Source: Echinococcus granulosus
Taxonomy: Eukaryota; Platyhelminthes; Cestoda; Cyclophyllidea; Taeniidae
Length of the DNA stretch: 64,000 nucleotides
Direction of reading: 5' to 3'
NCBI RefSeq assembly: GCF_000524195.1
Contig: NW_020170388.1
Coordinates: 877,043-941,042 of the forward strand
The position numbers were made by a program, and so were the translations under genes. The notes below the pieces were generated by a model. That model searched no databases. It was not told the DNA's origin and saw only the letters and a list, made by a program, of their open reading frames with translations. This document shows, one piece after another, positions 13,601 to 24,699 of this stretch. Each line of letters starts with the position of its first letter. Position 1 is the first letter of the stretch.

Positions 13601-15586
13601 GGGGCAAAGATGGTCGTTGACCTTATCATGTGACGGTGCTTTGACCATAATTCCATGCTTATGGAATTGGACAGAGTAAAATAGTGGGGGAAGAGACCTC
13701 ATTTCTCCCTTTTGTTGTCAGCACACAATCCAAATGATTGGACGAGTCCATCCTGGTACATCTGTATTTAATGTATTGATTTGGGTTGGGATTTGACTCA
13801 TTACACTCTTCTAAAACCACGCGTCATTTTGGCATTAAGAGAAGTATCTCTGTAGTGGTAATTAGTAAAGTCTAGCCATACATATAGCAAATTTGTAAGT
13901 GTACACACTGCAATCTAACGGAAGGCAATATAGGCCTAAAGTTCGTAACTAGCATGCAAGGATTTGTTTAGGTTGCATCAGCTAGTCACTCGTCGATAAG
14001 CACTGCGATAGTTAGACCGAGCAGAAATGTTTTTTGATCTAATTTTCAAGTGTTTCCAACACACTTTATTGTCGTGTACTTTGAATGACATATTTGGACT
14101 TAATAATTCCTTACGTATTTGCTCTACTCCTTCTACACTTCTTGACGAAAATGCTCTTTCTGATTGTGTAAGTAATTTTGCTGACATAATGCCTACTTCT
14201 TATATGCTTTAGAAAATGGCTAGCAATGTGACCTACGTGAACCAGCTCTTTCAGACATTTAATGTTACCGCTTTCCAAAATTGACGACAAAATTTGCTAC
14301 CATTTAATCTAGAATCTGAAAACAAACAACTTTATTTAACCTCCATTGATTAACCAAGCAAACTTCATACGCATTTGCTGATTATCTCGAACCTTCCCAC
14401 TATTATTTCGTTGCTTTGGCAATGCTACTGCAGGTTATCAAGTAGCAATAGGCGAATGAGAGTTGGGAACGGTGGCGCTGAATCGGGCATGAAATACAGC
14501 ACAAATTTGACTTGTGACGAATGTACAAAGCCATTTTGCATGCGAATCTTAAGCGTGCATTAAATTACGTGCAAGCCTAAAGAAACGATTGGTCTTATCT
14601 GCAGTAATAAAAATTGGCAATTGTGTCTGCATGCCAAAATCTACCATACCATCGCGAATGGGAATTAGGGAATTGCATTGTGAGTGTAATGGTGTTCACC
14701 GAGACCTTGGATGACATCAACAACATTAATACTAGCGCAAATATGTACTTTAGTGGATAAGGGATTGTGAGGCATTAAACATATGTATTAAATAAACTAA
14801 AAGTATTTTACTATACAGAATGTCTACTAGTGTGTTTTCAAGCACACCTTAATCAGAGATTGCCTATTTTTGAAATCGCACATTTAATATTGACGTCATA
14901 CATACTACAACCCCTGCTCTTCATCGCTTCGTAAGAGCTGGTTGCATCAAATCGCACCTCAAACAGAGCCATCGAGTTTTAAATTAGCAAATCTAATTTG
15001 CTTGTTCTTGGTAAGAGGAGGTACAATTTTTAGATGTATGTGGCATAACTTTCAATGCTACTTTTCTGATATGGACTAATAGGGTTGAATTTGCTTAGGA
15101 ATCGCATGGAAAACGTATTCGGTATAGCTTCTGTTTTGAACCAGTTGTCGACTGATAAATCGAATGCCTTCGCCTTGAATCAGTAAGACTGGCCCAAAGA
15201 AAGTTATAGAAGAGGGTGTACAGGAGATGAAGGCGGTGATTTCTCTGCTGTCGTGTCATGTGTACCTCAAGCAGGTCCAATGCTTTCCCAATTTCATAAC
15301 CAACCAGGTATTGTAAGCTAAGAAAATAATTTGCACTACTGCTGAATCGTTGGAGGAGGGAATGAATTTGTAGGAAATGCTTCCTTTCCAACCCACTTTA
15401 GTAGTAAAGACAGCATCTCCTAGGCTTTGTTTCAGCAAACGAAGGGGCCGAAATTGACCAAATTGTGGAAATTTAAATAATTTATGGTCGACTGAGCCCC
15501 AAAAGCATGCCTAAGAAAGCAGGCAAAGGTACTTTCAGAAAAACATCTTTTAAAGTATCGCAAGAGTAGGCGAGTAGTATGGTGGA
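13601..15586. other. intergenic, 3' side of the Src-type kinase gene
   Basis: No exon or RNA gene seen. The region downstream of the kinase stop (below 15587) shows no canonical AATAAA on the minus strand in the first 150 bases, so the 3' UTR end is not defined. Confidence 0.45.
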
Positions 15587-18500
15587 TTAGTTGTCAGTCA
15601 TTCTGTCCCAACATCCATCGTAACTGCCCTCCTTGGTAATGATGTATTCCTCAATTTCATGACTGAGTTCTCCAAATGAGGGTCGCTGTCCAGGCTGCTC
15701 CTTCCAGCAGGAATTCATAATGTTATACACTGCTGCTTCACATTCAAAACCTTCACTGGAAGGGGCAGGGAGACGTCCGCCCCCTAAAACAAAATCCTGC
15801 ACTTGCACACTCGTGCGACCTGAAATGAATGAAGATGGGAAACTCAGGAGGAGATTGACCACAGTACAATTTCATGCAGTAGAAGGGAAATTATTCCCTG
15901 TTGTTGGCATATACCCCACATTGGTTAAAATAACCCACCCTTGTAAGGCGTTCCTCCGTAAGTTAGAACTTCGAACATCAGCACCCCGAAAGACCACACA
16001 TCAGCTTTGCTATTCGGCTCGTAACCGCTCCTCATTGCCTCAGGCGCTGTCCAGCTCACAGGAAAAGCACCTCAAAGGAGAGAAAACTGGTAAGAATGCC
16101 AAGGAGTACTAACAAAATAAACACATTGCACGTGGCCGGACTTCCATTGCTAGCACTCAAGCACCCTGACGAAGATGCACATTAGAGTACCAGGAAATGA
16201 TAATTTGGAATGATACAAGTGCCGAAGTTAATGCTCAAATCTTGCATGAATAAGTTGGGTTGTGCATAGCTATTTGACAATCACATCCGCAAAATACTTT
16301 ACTCGACCTAACACTCACGTCAGTGGTGCACAAAGCATTGTCATTGCAGGGGAAGTAGAAAGGTCTCCATCCCCTGTATTTAGTGCATCATAAGTAAGCG
16401 GGAGTCTCGAAATTCACATTACCTCCCCTTAGTTATCAATGTGTAAGCTGAAGGAAGTATATTGACTTGCCAAGATTGAACGACCGGTGGGATCCTAGCG
16501 ACAAGTTGTGCAAAGGCGGCTAGCCATCAGCTCTACTTTCATTATTAGCAGGGTTGCCTCTTATGTGGACCGCAAGCATGAATGCTAAAGTTAATGCTCG
16601 AAACTGCGTGACATGCTCTTCATCGCTCCCTCACATCCAGCCGTAAGCACATTGCATGAGTTAAACAATACTGGTGAAGCTGTGGGATGTTTCTAGTCCG
16701 AGAACAATGATATCTCTCGGTTTTTAATCAGCAGTTACAGAAATCAAAATGCGATGAAAACTAGCTCTGTATGGCAACCACAATACAGCTGCCCTGAAAT
16801 GGCAGGTATTCCTCTGACACCCTGGTAGCACATATCTCAATGCAGTACCAAAGTCGATGCAAACTGAGGTGGTCCAGCAATGGGCAAGTGTGATGCTTCT
16901 CTACCACCTAGAGTAAAGATACACTCAGACTTACTTTCAGTAAATTTCTGATTGAAATCATGGATTCTGGTCAACCCGAAGTCGGCGATCTTCACGGAGC
17001 CATCCTGGTCAACAAGCACATTCGCCGCTCGTAGATCTCTGTGCACCACGCCCACTTTCTCCAGATACACCATGCCCTTCACGACCTAGTCGTCCAGTCA
17101 AACAAATAAAGGACACGTGTATCGGTGAATAGCCTGCACTTGCCATGGCACACGCCTGCTTTGTGGTGGGTTTCATGCAATTGCAGTGGTGGTAAAGATT
17201 TCAAATGACAGAATCAGTATAATAAAATGCAATCTTTCGCCCATCTTTCCATCACATGAAGTCTTCCCATTGTGTGAAGCACCTAGTGCTGACGGCTAAA
17301 GTGAGCATTTGGGCCAAATATGCTCAAATTCCACTGCTTCAAATAATCCAGGCAGTTCAATCCAGTGGATGTGAGTTGTTCAGGCTAATCGACTTGCGGT
17401 GTTCATTGGGTAGCATCACAACCACATCACATTGAACCTAACATCAAATGAGGAAACGGTGGGAGGAGGATGCTCACATAATCTCATTTGGCTGGTTTGT
17501 TGCATCACAGAATGACCTAGTATCTGCAGAGATGCACATGAGGAAGAAACAGTAAAAATGCAGTGACAAAAACGCAAAATAATGATGCTACGTTGGCGAC
17601 CCAGCGTTTTGTGCATGGCACATCTGCCACCACTCACCTCATCTATGAATTCTCCGATAAAAATAGCTCCACTGAGAGCGATGCATTTGTTTTCGTCATC
17701 CATTTGCCACTCTGCATGACTTTGTGTTCTTGTGCGTGTGCGAAAACGGCATCAAAAATCTCCACTGCTTGGACTGCTTTACAAAGATTACATCGGTGCC
17801 TGCTATCGTCACTCCAGCGCTCACTTCAAATGTGCCATAAATTTGGAGAATGTTTGCGATGAGATGGCTCACCGAAATGCTTAGATGTGCTTGCGACACA
17901 TCATCTCCCTACAAAATTTGTGTGCAGAGATGAAACCATACTATGTGTGCCGCACTCTCAACAACTTTCAACTTCAAAATTTCATCAATTCGGCTGCTCA
18001 ACCACACCAATTACCAGTCCAGAAATGCAACTATTGATGCCAAAATGGGGTGTAGTTAGGCGACTCTGTGCTGAATATTGTAACTTGAGTGTGGCTGCAA
18101 GAGGTTGGTGTGGTTCCATCGGTGAAATGGCTCATTGTCAAGCGAATGGAATCATGAGGACTCCATGCTCAATCACACGGACATGGTACAACTACGGTGA
18201 AGGTGAAACGGATGAAAGATATGAAAGCAAGGAGAAGGAGTTTACGGCAAGACACCCTACAAGTGCATGCAAGCAATCAGGTCAGCATCTATCCCCACGG
18301 CCACAGTCATCAGGATTTCAATCACACTAGCGTGCCGTGTGGACATAATGCTTGTGTCAACATTCCCCTCAACACAGTTGCAATATTTGCCAGCTGGAAG
18401 AGGTGGCGGTTCAGTAAATGGGCTCCTCATTACACTCTCAGGATGGAGTCAAATTTCTTAACATCGTCTAATTGTGTGTCCATGGATGTGTGTGTGTGTG

Positions 18501-21500
18501 TGTGCGTGGGAGTAGGAAGTACTTTGTCCAGTCAATAGGCATACAGCATCTCAATGAGAACTCATTCCATACCCACTACTTTGTGCTACGCATGGCCATC
18601 CTGTCAACGCAGATTGGCAGGCGTGTCTTGGTGATGGCAATCACATCACACCGTCAAGTACAGACAATACAAAAAAGTGGCTGCTGATGCCCGTGTGTTA
18701 ATGATGATAGCTGTGCAGCACCAGCTCATGCAACGCATCCTGTTTGCATTCCCAAGACAACTGGCGATGAGTGAATGAAAGGTGGGTGGGATTGGTGCAG
18801 ACGTAAGCAGATATACCCTCCTGTCAACACTGCTACAAAGTAACAGTCGGTGCACTTGTTTACGTTTTGTCATTTTAGAACCAGCTGTAAAATACCATTC
18901 TTCTTCTTCTGCCTCTCCTTCCTCTTCCTCCGCTTCATCGTGTTTGATAGAAGAAGAAGCGAAGGAAAAGCGTTGTGAGATTTCCTGCCACTCAATGTGT
19001 GACAGTGTCGCCTCTGTTTCACAAAGCGATAAATGGGAATTGGGGGAAGGTAGTAGAACAGTGGTGTACACCAACCTGATCAATAATGCTGATGAGTTGG
19101 CGGTAGTCGAGAACTCGTCGATCAACCTTCTGGAGGTAGTCTCGAAGAGCACCGTTGGGCATGAACTCAGTGATGATGAGGACTCTCCCGTCTGGCGCAT
19201 CACAACAGAAGCCGAGAAAGCGTACGATGCGTTGATGTGACAACTTGTGCATCACCTTCGCCTCCTCACGAAAGGCTGCGTCGTTTGTGAGGTCAAGGCT
19301 CTTCTTCACTGCCACCTCCATGCTGAGTATGTGACCACGGTAGACCACACCAAAGTTGCCTCTTCCCAGTTCCTCACCCAGGTGTACGTCGGTGTATGAG
19401 ATGAAGCAATCCTTAAAACTCAAAGGCGGTGGCACTCTCCGGGGACGCGCCTCAATCAGACCCACCTCACCGTCGACAGGGCATGCTGAGTGAGAAAAAA
19501 GCGACAGGAAAATGGTAGGAGTGCTGAAAGAACAGGTCCTCTCTTATCGCTCACTCTTACTTTTCTTCAAGATGTTTTGCATAGACTAATGAAACATTTT
19601 TTGCAATACGCTAAAATGCTATAGACTGCCGCCTCGAGCGGGTTACTGCACTAAGGTACCATAACCTCGCTGATATGTAAAAATGGTATCCTTCACTCAA
19701 TCGGCGACTGCTTTCAACCAAATGACTTGGACAATCTTTCATCCGGAGAAAGATACTTCGTGTCCAACGCTTCGGTTAAACAATTTTGTAGTAATAGAAG
19801 TGACCTGCATGCGAATCGCACTTCAGCAAACATTTGCTGACTATTTCTGCAATTTGTAGTTCATGGCGCGAGTCTGCAATCATCAGTAAACGCATACCAC
19901 TGGGCAAAGTGTCTCAGAACCGCTACCCGTCAAACCAAAGTATCATGGAACGCTAAATCAGAATACATAAGAGTCTGAACAAACACCTCACGTAAGATTA
20001 GGATGTTGCCGCTTTGGGCACACAATTTATGGCATCATGGATTGTAACAAACAAAGTTGCGTCTGTTTGTACCCAAGGATGTTCAATGTCCACGGAAAGA
20101 GATGGTGTCGCATAAAAATCAGCCAGACGTCCACAAAAATGCACTTCTCGGAGGGACAAGCAAGCTGGCCTCTTTAAAGCCCCTATCGTGAATGCACGTC
20201 GCAGACATCGCAGACTGGCAATATTATTGCATATTGGGTAACAAAGGCACATTCCTAATGCATTTCTCATATTGCATGTGTATTTCCAAGGCATGCACGG
20301 ATGACGGTAGACTGGCTTGGATATCGTCCAACTTCGCAACTCCACGAAATGCTCCTCATGCCTGGATGTCATGGAAGAGGATGCAGTGTCCAGTGTCCTA
20401 CAAGTGCTTCTCACAATGCGACCGCATCACACAACAGCATAACTAGAATAAATTGAAATGTAACAGGTGAACAAGAGGGACATTGTGACACTACCGCGTC
20501 AAGAGGCAAAATCATCAATGACACCTGAACACTTTGAGGACTTTCTGGCCAGTGCAACAGCTGAGACAAGTCTTTCACAACGTTTACTGCAAGAGTTCAA
20601 AAGGGATAATGTAAACCGGCTTTGTGATTCGTGTTTCCAATCTGAACGAAACAAGCAGCACCGACAAGGCGATAACGATTTTACGCCTTCGCACACATTC
20701 ACAATGGCTTGTAGAGTCGTCTTGCTTCGACAAATTCGGCAAGTCGATAGGTATGCACAGTTGAGGCACACAACCACTTGATGTGATACGATTACACAGA
20801 AGGACCCTTCTAAGTAAGTGTCAGTTTTACAATTGAGTTGCAGTGACCGCTTTTGGAGCGACTCCTGTCGTTCCACACACGACATCATTCACCACACCTC
20901 GGCATCACTTTCACAGATCAGGTAGAAGAGTTCAAAATGAAACAGTGAAATTCACTTTGGATAGCGCAGCACAAAGTACGATGAGCTAGATGTTTCGCAG
21001 GTGGCATAATTTAAAATGAATTTGATAGTATGCCTATTTCCAGTGTTGAAAACTTCACCCATCAATGAAGGTTGCAAATGAAGGCCACCTCTTTCTGCAT
21101 TACAAAAGCTGTTGCATGCAGGTTAAGTAGACGCACGTCAGCCTGAAGGGCATTACTTTCACAGACCAGGAAGAAGCGTTCAAAATGAAACAGTAAACTT
21201 CATTTGTGATAGTGCAACACGAAGTACGAGTACGTGAGACGTTTCCCAGGTGAACGCATGTCAGCCTGAAGGGCCACCGGATTCATCCGTCTGCTTCGTA
21301 ATGATTAATTTAATGTGCTTATCGCCAGCCAAATAGTTTTCTCTTACTTCGGCGTAGTTTAGTATGCTGGTATTATCCTTTAATTTATTGCGCTTAACAT
21401 TCATCATGATATCATTGTGCAACTACGAAAACAGAGCAAATTTATACAACAATGCTCTTTTCTACAAAACAGTTCACAGTTTTCGCTTCTCAATTGTTCA

Positions 21501-22561
21501 AATCCAATGACAGCTGCTTAGGTGAATATGGCACCAATTTAGCCTACCCATTCTTGACGATGGTGACTTACAGTAGTAGTGACTGATCAATTCGTCAAGG
21601 GAACGAAAAGGTGTTGCCTCGCTAATGTAGAATTGCCCTGTGCTCTCGTTGTAATACACCCGGTAATGTCTGATTCTGACCCCGTTAACGCGGACGGAAA
21701 GACAATATGGGCTGCCGGGATCTGAAAAGGACAATGCAGACTTAGAAAGACGGCTGTCCAATTGCATGCTTTTTGTGCAAGCACTCTGCTTTCAGTCAAA
21801 TGGGCATATGCATGCTAGAGTCTTGTCTCAGGATTTCGCCAAATTACTTCACTTTTAGGATCTATGTGATTGTGTGTGCATTGCTGCACACCACAGCACA
21901 CTTTGGACAGTCTGTCAGGAGTATTTCATTCAGCAGCCATTCACCGCCTACTTAACCAAATGCATCGTGATTAATCCACTTCGCGTAAGTAAGTGTGAAA
22001 TTGCATAATAGACGGCTAAATCCTACTAGCGTTGGATGTAATTGTGCAACTTCATGGAACAATGCAAAGCTGCGAAAGGGCAATTTGAGGTAGGTGCTTA
22101 CATGTGCATGGTCGGATGATATATGTGCCAGATTGGACTCCGGGCATGAGAAGTTTGCGTTCTGCACCCATACGACCGACATCATACCAAGCTTCAAGAA
22201 CATTAGAGAGAGACATGTCGGATGTGACGTAGTTCGGGGGTATAAGGCCTGTCTTTTGCGTTCGCAAGTTCGTTGCCAACCACCAATCATCCGTGTTGTC
22301 GACCACCGTAAGAAGATCACCCATGGTGAAGCTGCACTCGTCTGGTTGTGTGGCCACGTAATCGTAAATTGCTTGGACTGTAAATGGCTTTGTAGGTTTC
22401 GCGTATCTGTTGGCCTGTTCCTCCGGTTGATTGCATTGCGGACTTAGTGGTTTGTTGGGATTTAGAACAGCTGTTGGTTCTGTGGGTAAAGGATTTGGTC
22501 TAGGATTACGCTTGGCTCGTCTTTTGTCACGCCAAATACGAAAGCGTCTACGGACGCCCAT
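15587..22561 (-). CDS. Src-family non-receptor tyrosine kinase (SH3-SH2-kinase), six exons
   Basis: Exons are 22561-22102, 21721-21572, 19485-19076, 17085-16935, 16070-15939 and 15819-15587. All junctions are GT-AG and in phase (1,1,0,1,1), giving 511 aa, close to the usual Src length. Order: Met-Gly and a very basic N-terminus; SH3 at about 61-114 ([26 protein letters not shown]); SH2 at about 124-205 with the binding Arg in YIIRP; a linker with RRVPPPL; and the kinase from about 236. Visible catalytic features are GRGNFG, VAVKK (Lys264), Glu278, gatekeeper Thr in [14 protein letters not shown] (Asp357), DFG (Asp375), APE and [14 protein letters not shown] is typical of the Src family, where Abl, Tec and Csk have DLAARN. 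The tail keeps a Tyr (KEGSYDGCW) where Src has its Csk-regulated site. Oddities: Phe388 stands where the activation-loop Tyr is expected, the activation segment is about two residues short, and the N-terminus is not a standard myristoylation motif. The role, membrane-proximal phosphotyrosine signalling, follows from the family. Confidence 0.92.
18301..18480 (+). repeat. dispersed repeat, copy B, in a kinase intron
   Basis: Inverted partner of 13421-13600 at roughly 80% identity by eye. It lies in the intron of the Src-type kinase between exons 19485-19076 and 17085-16935. A TG microsatellite follows immediately at 18486-18505. This copy runs in the opposite orientation to copy A, so the pair could form a long inverted repeat about 5 kb apart. 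Confidence 0.8.
18486..18505. repeat. (TG)n microsatellite
   Basis: About nine TG units directly adjoining repeat copy B, in a kinase intron. A dinucleotide tail beside a dispersed repeat is common for short retroelements, but no A-tail or target duplication is visible. Confidence 0.8.
20901..21004 (+). repeat. diverged direct repeat, unit 1
   Basis: About 104 bp that recur at 21148-21252 in the same orientation with scattered substitutions. Shared blocks include ACTTTCACAGA, GTTCAAAATGAAACAGT, a GATAGYGCA block and AAGTACGA. It lies in the kinase intron between exons 21721-21572 and 19485-19076. Confidence 0.75.
21148..21252 (+). repeat. diverged direct repeat, unit 2, with short sub-repeats
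   Basis: Second copy of the unit at 20901-21004. It is bounded on both sides by a shorter repeat, ACGCAYGTCAGCCTGAAGGG, at about 21130-21150 and 21252-21272. The arrangement suggests unequal exchange or replication slippage that left an irregular tandem array with a period near 120 bp. Confidence 0.7.
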
Positions 22562-23720
22562 TCTTGGAAACTAAAACTGTCACAAAAGTTATGCAATTTT
22601 CAGATGTATGCGTACTAAATTAAAAAGGAACATATAATGGGACAACTAGAAGTAGGGGTGCACTGGAAATTTTAAAGGTGGACGCGAGTATGGCGATGTG
22701 TATGTTGGTCTTAACATAGGAATAGAGCCTTCTTAGACTAAAATACTAACATTAGTGTTGTAACGGCATGCACTCTCGTGTACGCTAGTAATTCACTCTT
22801 CTAATGCTCATTTGCACCATTACCTACTTGAAGGAACTACCTGTTCTGGTAGCAGTTATGATAGCTTCTGATGACCAGTAGGCTGCAAGGTGCAAAAATG
22901 CAAAAGTGATACAGAAATGTAATTTCTACACTGGTAAAATGGACAAACATACAAGTTTCACAAAATACAACTATTGCAGGAGCACTGAACTGCCGATGTT
23001 AAAATCGGAAACAAAGATTAACAACCTTGAAAATTATGCATTTGATAGGCATAAACGGAAAAAATATTTTCTAATAGTGAAAGTACTGTGTCCAACAATC
23101 TAAACGGATTACCTTCAAATTACAACTGTGAATTTTACCTAAGACAGATTTTGGCAGAATCGTTAAAGTGAAAGTACAAGAGCCGCATAATGAAGACCGA
23201 TTGAAATTCATCGCTACATTAAAAAGGCTCTTTAACCAAAGCAAGAGATGTTTGAAAGAAGAAGGCCATTTCTTTACTGTTTTATGTTTATAGCTGTTAT
23301 GAAACAAATCTAAATGGTGGTGGTTGTTATTTTGCAGAAATACATAAATGCATACAGGCGAATTTCGCTTACAGATATTGTGTATGTACATGTGCACACA
23401 CACACACACACGTTTATGTATATGTATATATGTATATTTGCAATACGTCGATTGTCTGGTTGACTACTGGTTCTCGTAAAGGACTACTTAGTGTCCTTAT
23501 CATTGGCTGGCCTTGCGTTCATGCCGTTGGGCCAAAATCCTTCTGCATATTGAGTAGCCATTTTCTGCCCGGGCTGTATGCATGTGTGTGCTGGATGTGA
23601 TTTTGGCAAGGGATAATGCATTTAAGCCTGTTACCTCCAAGGCTACTCCCAAAGTTGACCCAACGTTACCAGATCATATTTCCGATCACACTTGCAGGTG
23701 CGTATTCACTATTTACCTAG
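22562..23720. other. upstream region of the Src-type kinase
   Basis: Non-coding as far as I can see. It should contain the promoter and any 5' non-coding exon of the minus-strand kinase, but no clear TATA element or splice acceptor stands out near the ATG at 22561. Confidence 0.4.
23394..23440. repeat. (CA)n followed by (TATG/TA)n microsatellite
   Basis: A run of about nine CA units passes into an alternating TATGTATATGTATATATG tract. Alternating purine-pyrimidine over nearly 50 bp makes this a likely length-variable locus. Confidence 0.85.
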
Positions 23721-24630
23721 AATGATGTGCTAGTGGGAAAGTGTGGAAAGTGGATTGTTTCCTTTCCTCCTCTTTCTTTGCCAGTCACGCCGGTTCTCCC
23801 TCGTTTGAATTTGCCCTCTACGCTCCCCTGCATCTCCACAGCCATTACCTCGATCCTTCGTTGCATTTCATCCACATTTCTTTCCACGCACCTTCCTTAT
23901 TCACCTCTTCCACCGCCTCCTTCGTCAATTTATATTCACCTTCCCTCTAATCTCACAGATTGCCTACTCGCACATTGCCCCAGTCACTACTGTAATCATC
24001 TTCACCGTCTTCTCATCACTTCTTGCACCACCTTGCTCTTCCTCCCATCATCTCCTTCTCCACTTTATCTCACTCTTCTCTCACGACGTATAGGGTCCCT
24101 GATTCATGCCTTCTCTCTCTAGCTGAGTTCCATCATCTTTCCTCCTCTAGCTCCAACTCTCCAATTTAGCCTCTCCTCCACCTCTTCTCGTCCCTTCTTT
24201 CCAAAGTCCCAAATGCGTCATCTCCATAACACTGCACCTTCAGTCTTTCCTTCCTACTCTCCCATTTCCTCCTCTTCATATTTCATTGCTTACACAGTCT
24301 ACTGAATCTCTGCTCCGCCTCCATTCCCCTCCATTCTTTTGCCTCTTCCACTTCAAATACCCGCTTATATCAACAGCGTATTTTTGCTGAGGATACTCCT
24401 CCACTTCTGATTATCTCTTCTCATTTCCTCTCCACTTCCTTCCCATCTCCTACGCAGTTGCCTTCTTGACCTGCACACACTTTACTGTCGCATTAGGTTC
24501 CAATATCATGATGATGTTACTTCTCCCACACTCTTAACCATTTTTAACCCCTCATTCCAGCACAATTCAGGTAGACACCTCTAATCATTCTTCTGTGGTT
24601 TCTGTTCTATAATTACCATGTTTACTAAGT
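23721..24630. repeat. long pyrimidine-rich low-complexity tract
   Basis: About 900 bp in which the plus strand is dominated by C and T (runs such as CCTTTCCTCCTCTTTC and TTCCTCCTCTTC), with short interruptions. No exon chain is visible. Open frames here translate to Ser/Pro/Leu-rich low-complexity peptides, as expected from composition alone. Confidence 0.7.
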
Positions 24631-24649
24631 GCTTTATTTCACAACCCAT

Positions 24650-24693
24650 TCTCCTCCTCCTCCTCCTCCTCCTCCTCCTCCTCCTCCTCCTCC
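24650..24693. repeat. (CTC)n microsatellite
   Basis: About 14 nearly perfect CTC/TCC units at the right edge of the pyrimidine-rich tract. It falls in no supported gene; the poly-Leu open frame across it is a by-product. Confidence 0.9.
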
Positions 24694-24699
24694 TTCTCA

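Noticed and set aside
13146..13607. 153-aa minus-strand open frame crossing the N run
   Set aside because: It is open only because the gap is translated as unknown residues; the rest falls in the dispersed repeat.
18782..19240. 152-aa plus-strand open frame with a Ser-rich N-terminal half
   Set aside because: Its second half is the antisense of the kinase exon 19485-19076; it is a shadow frame.
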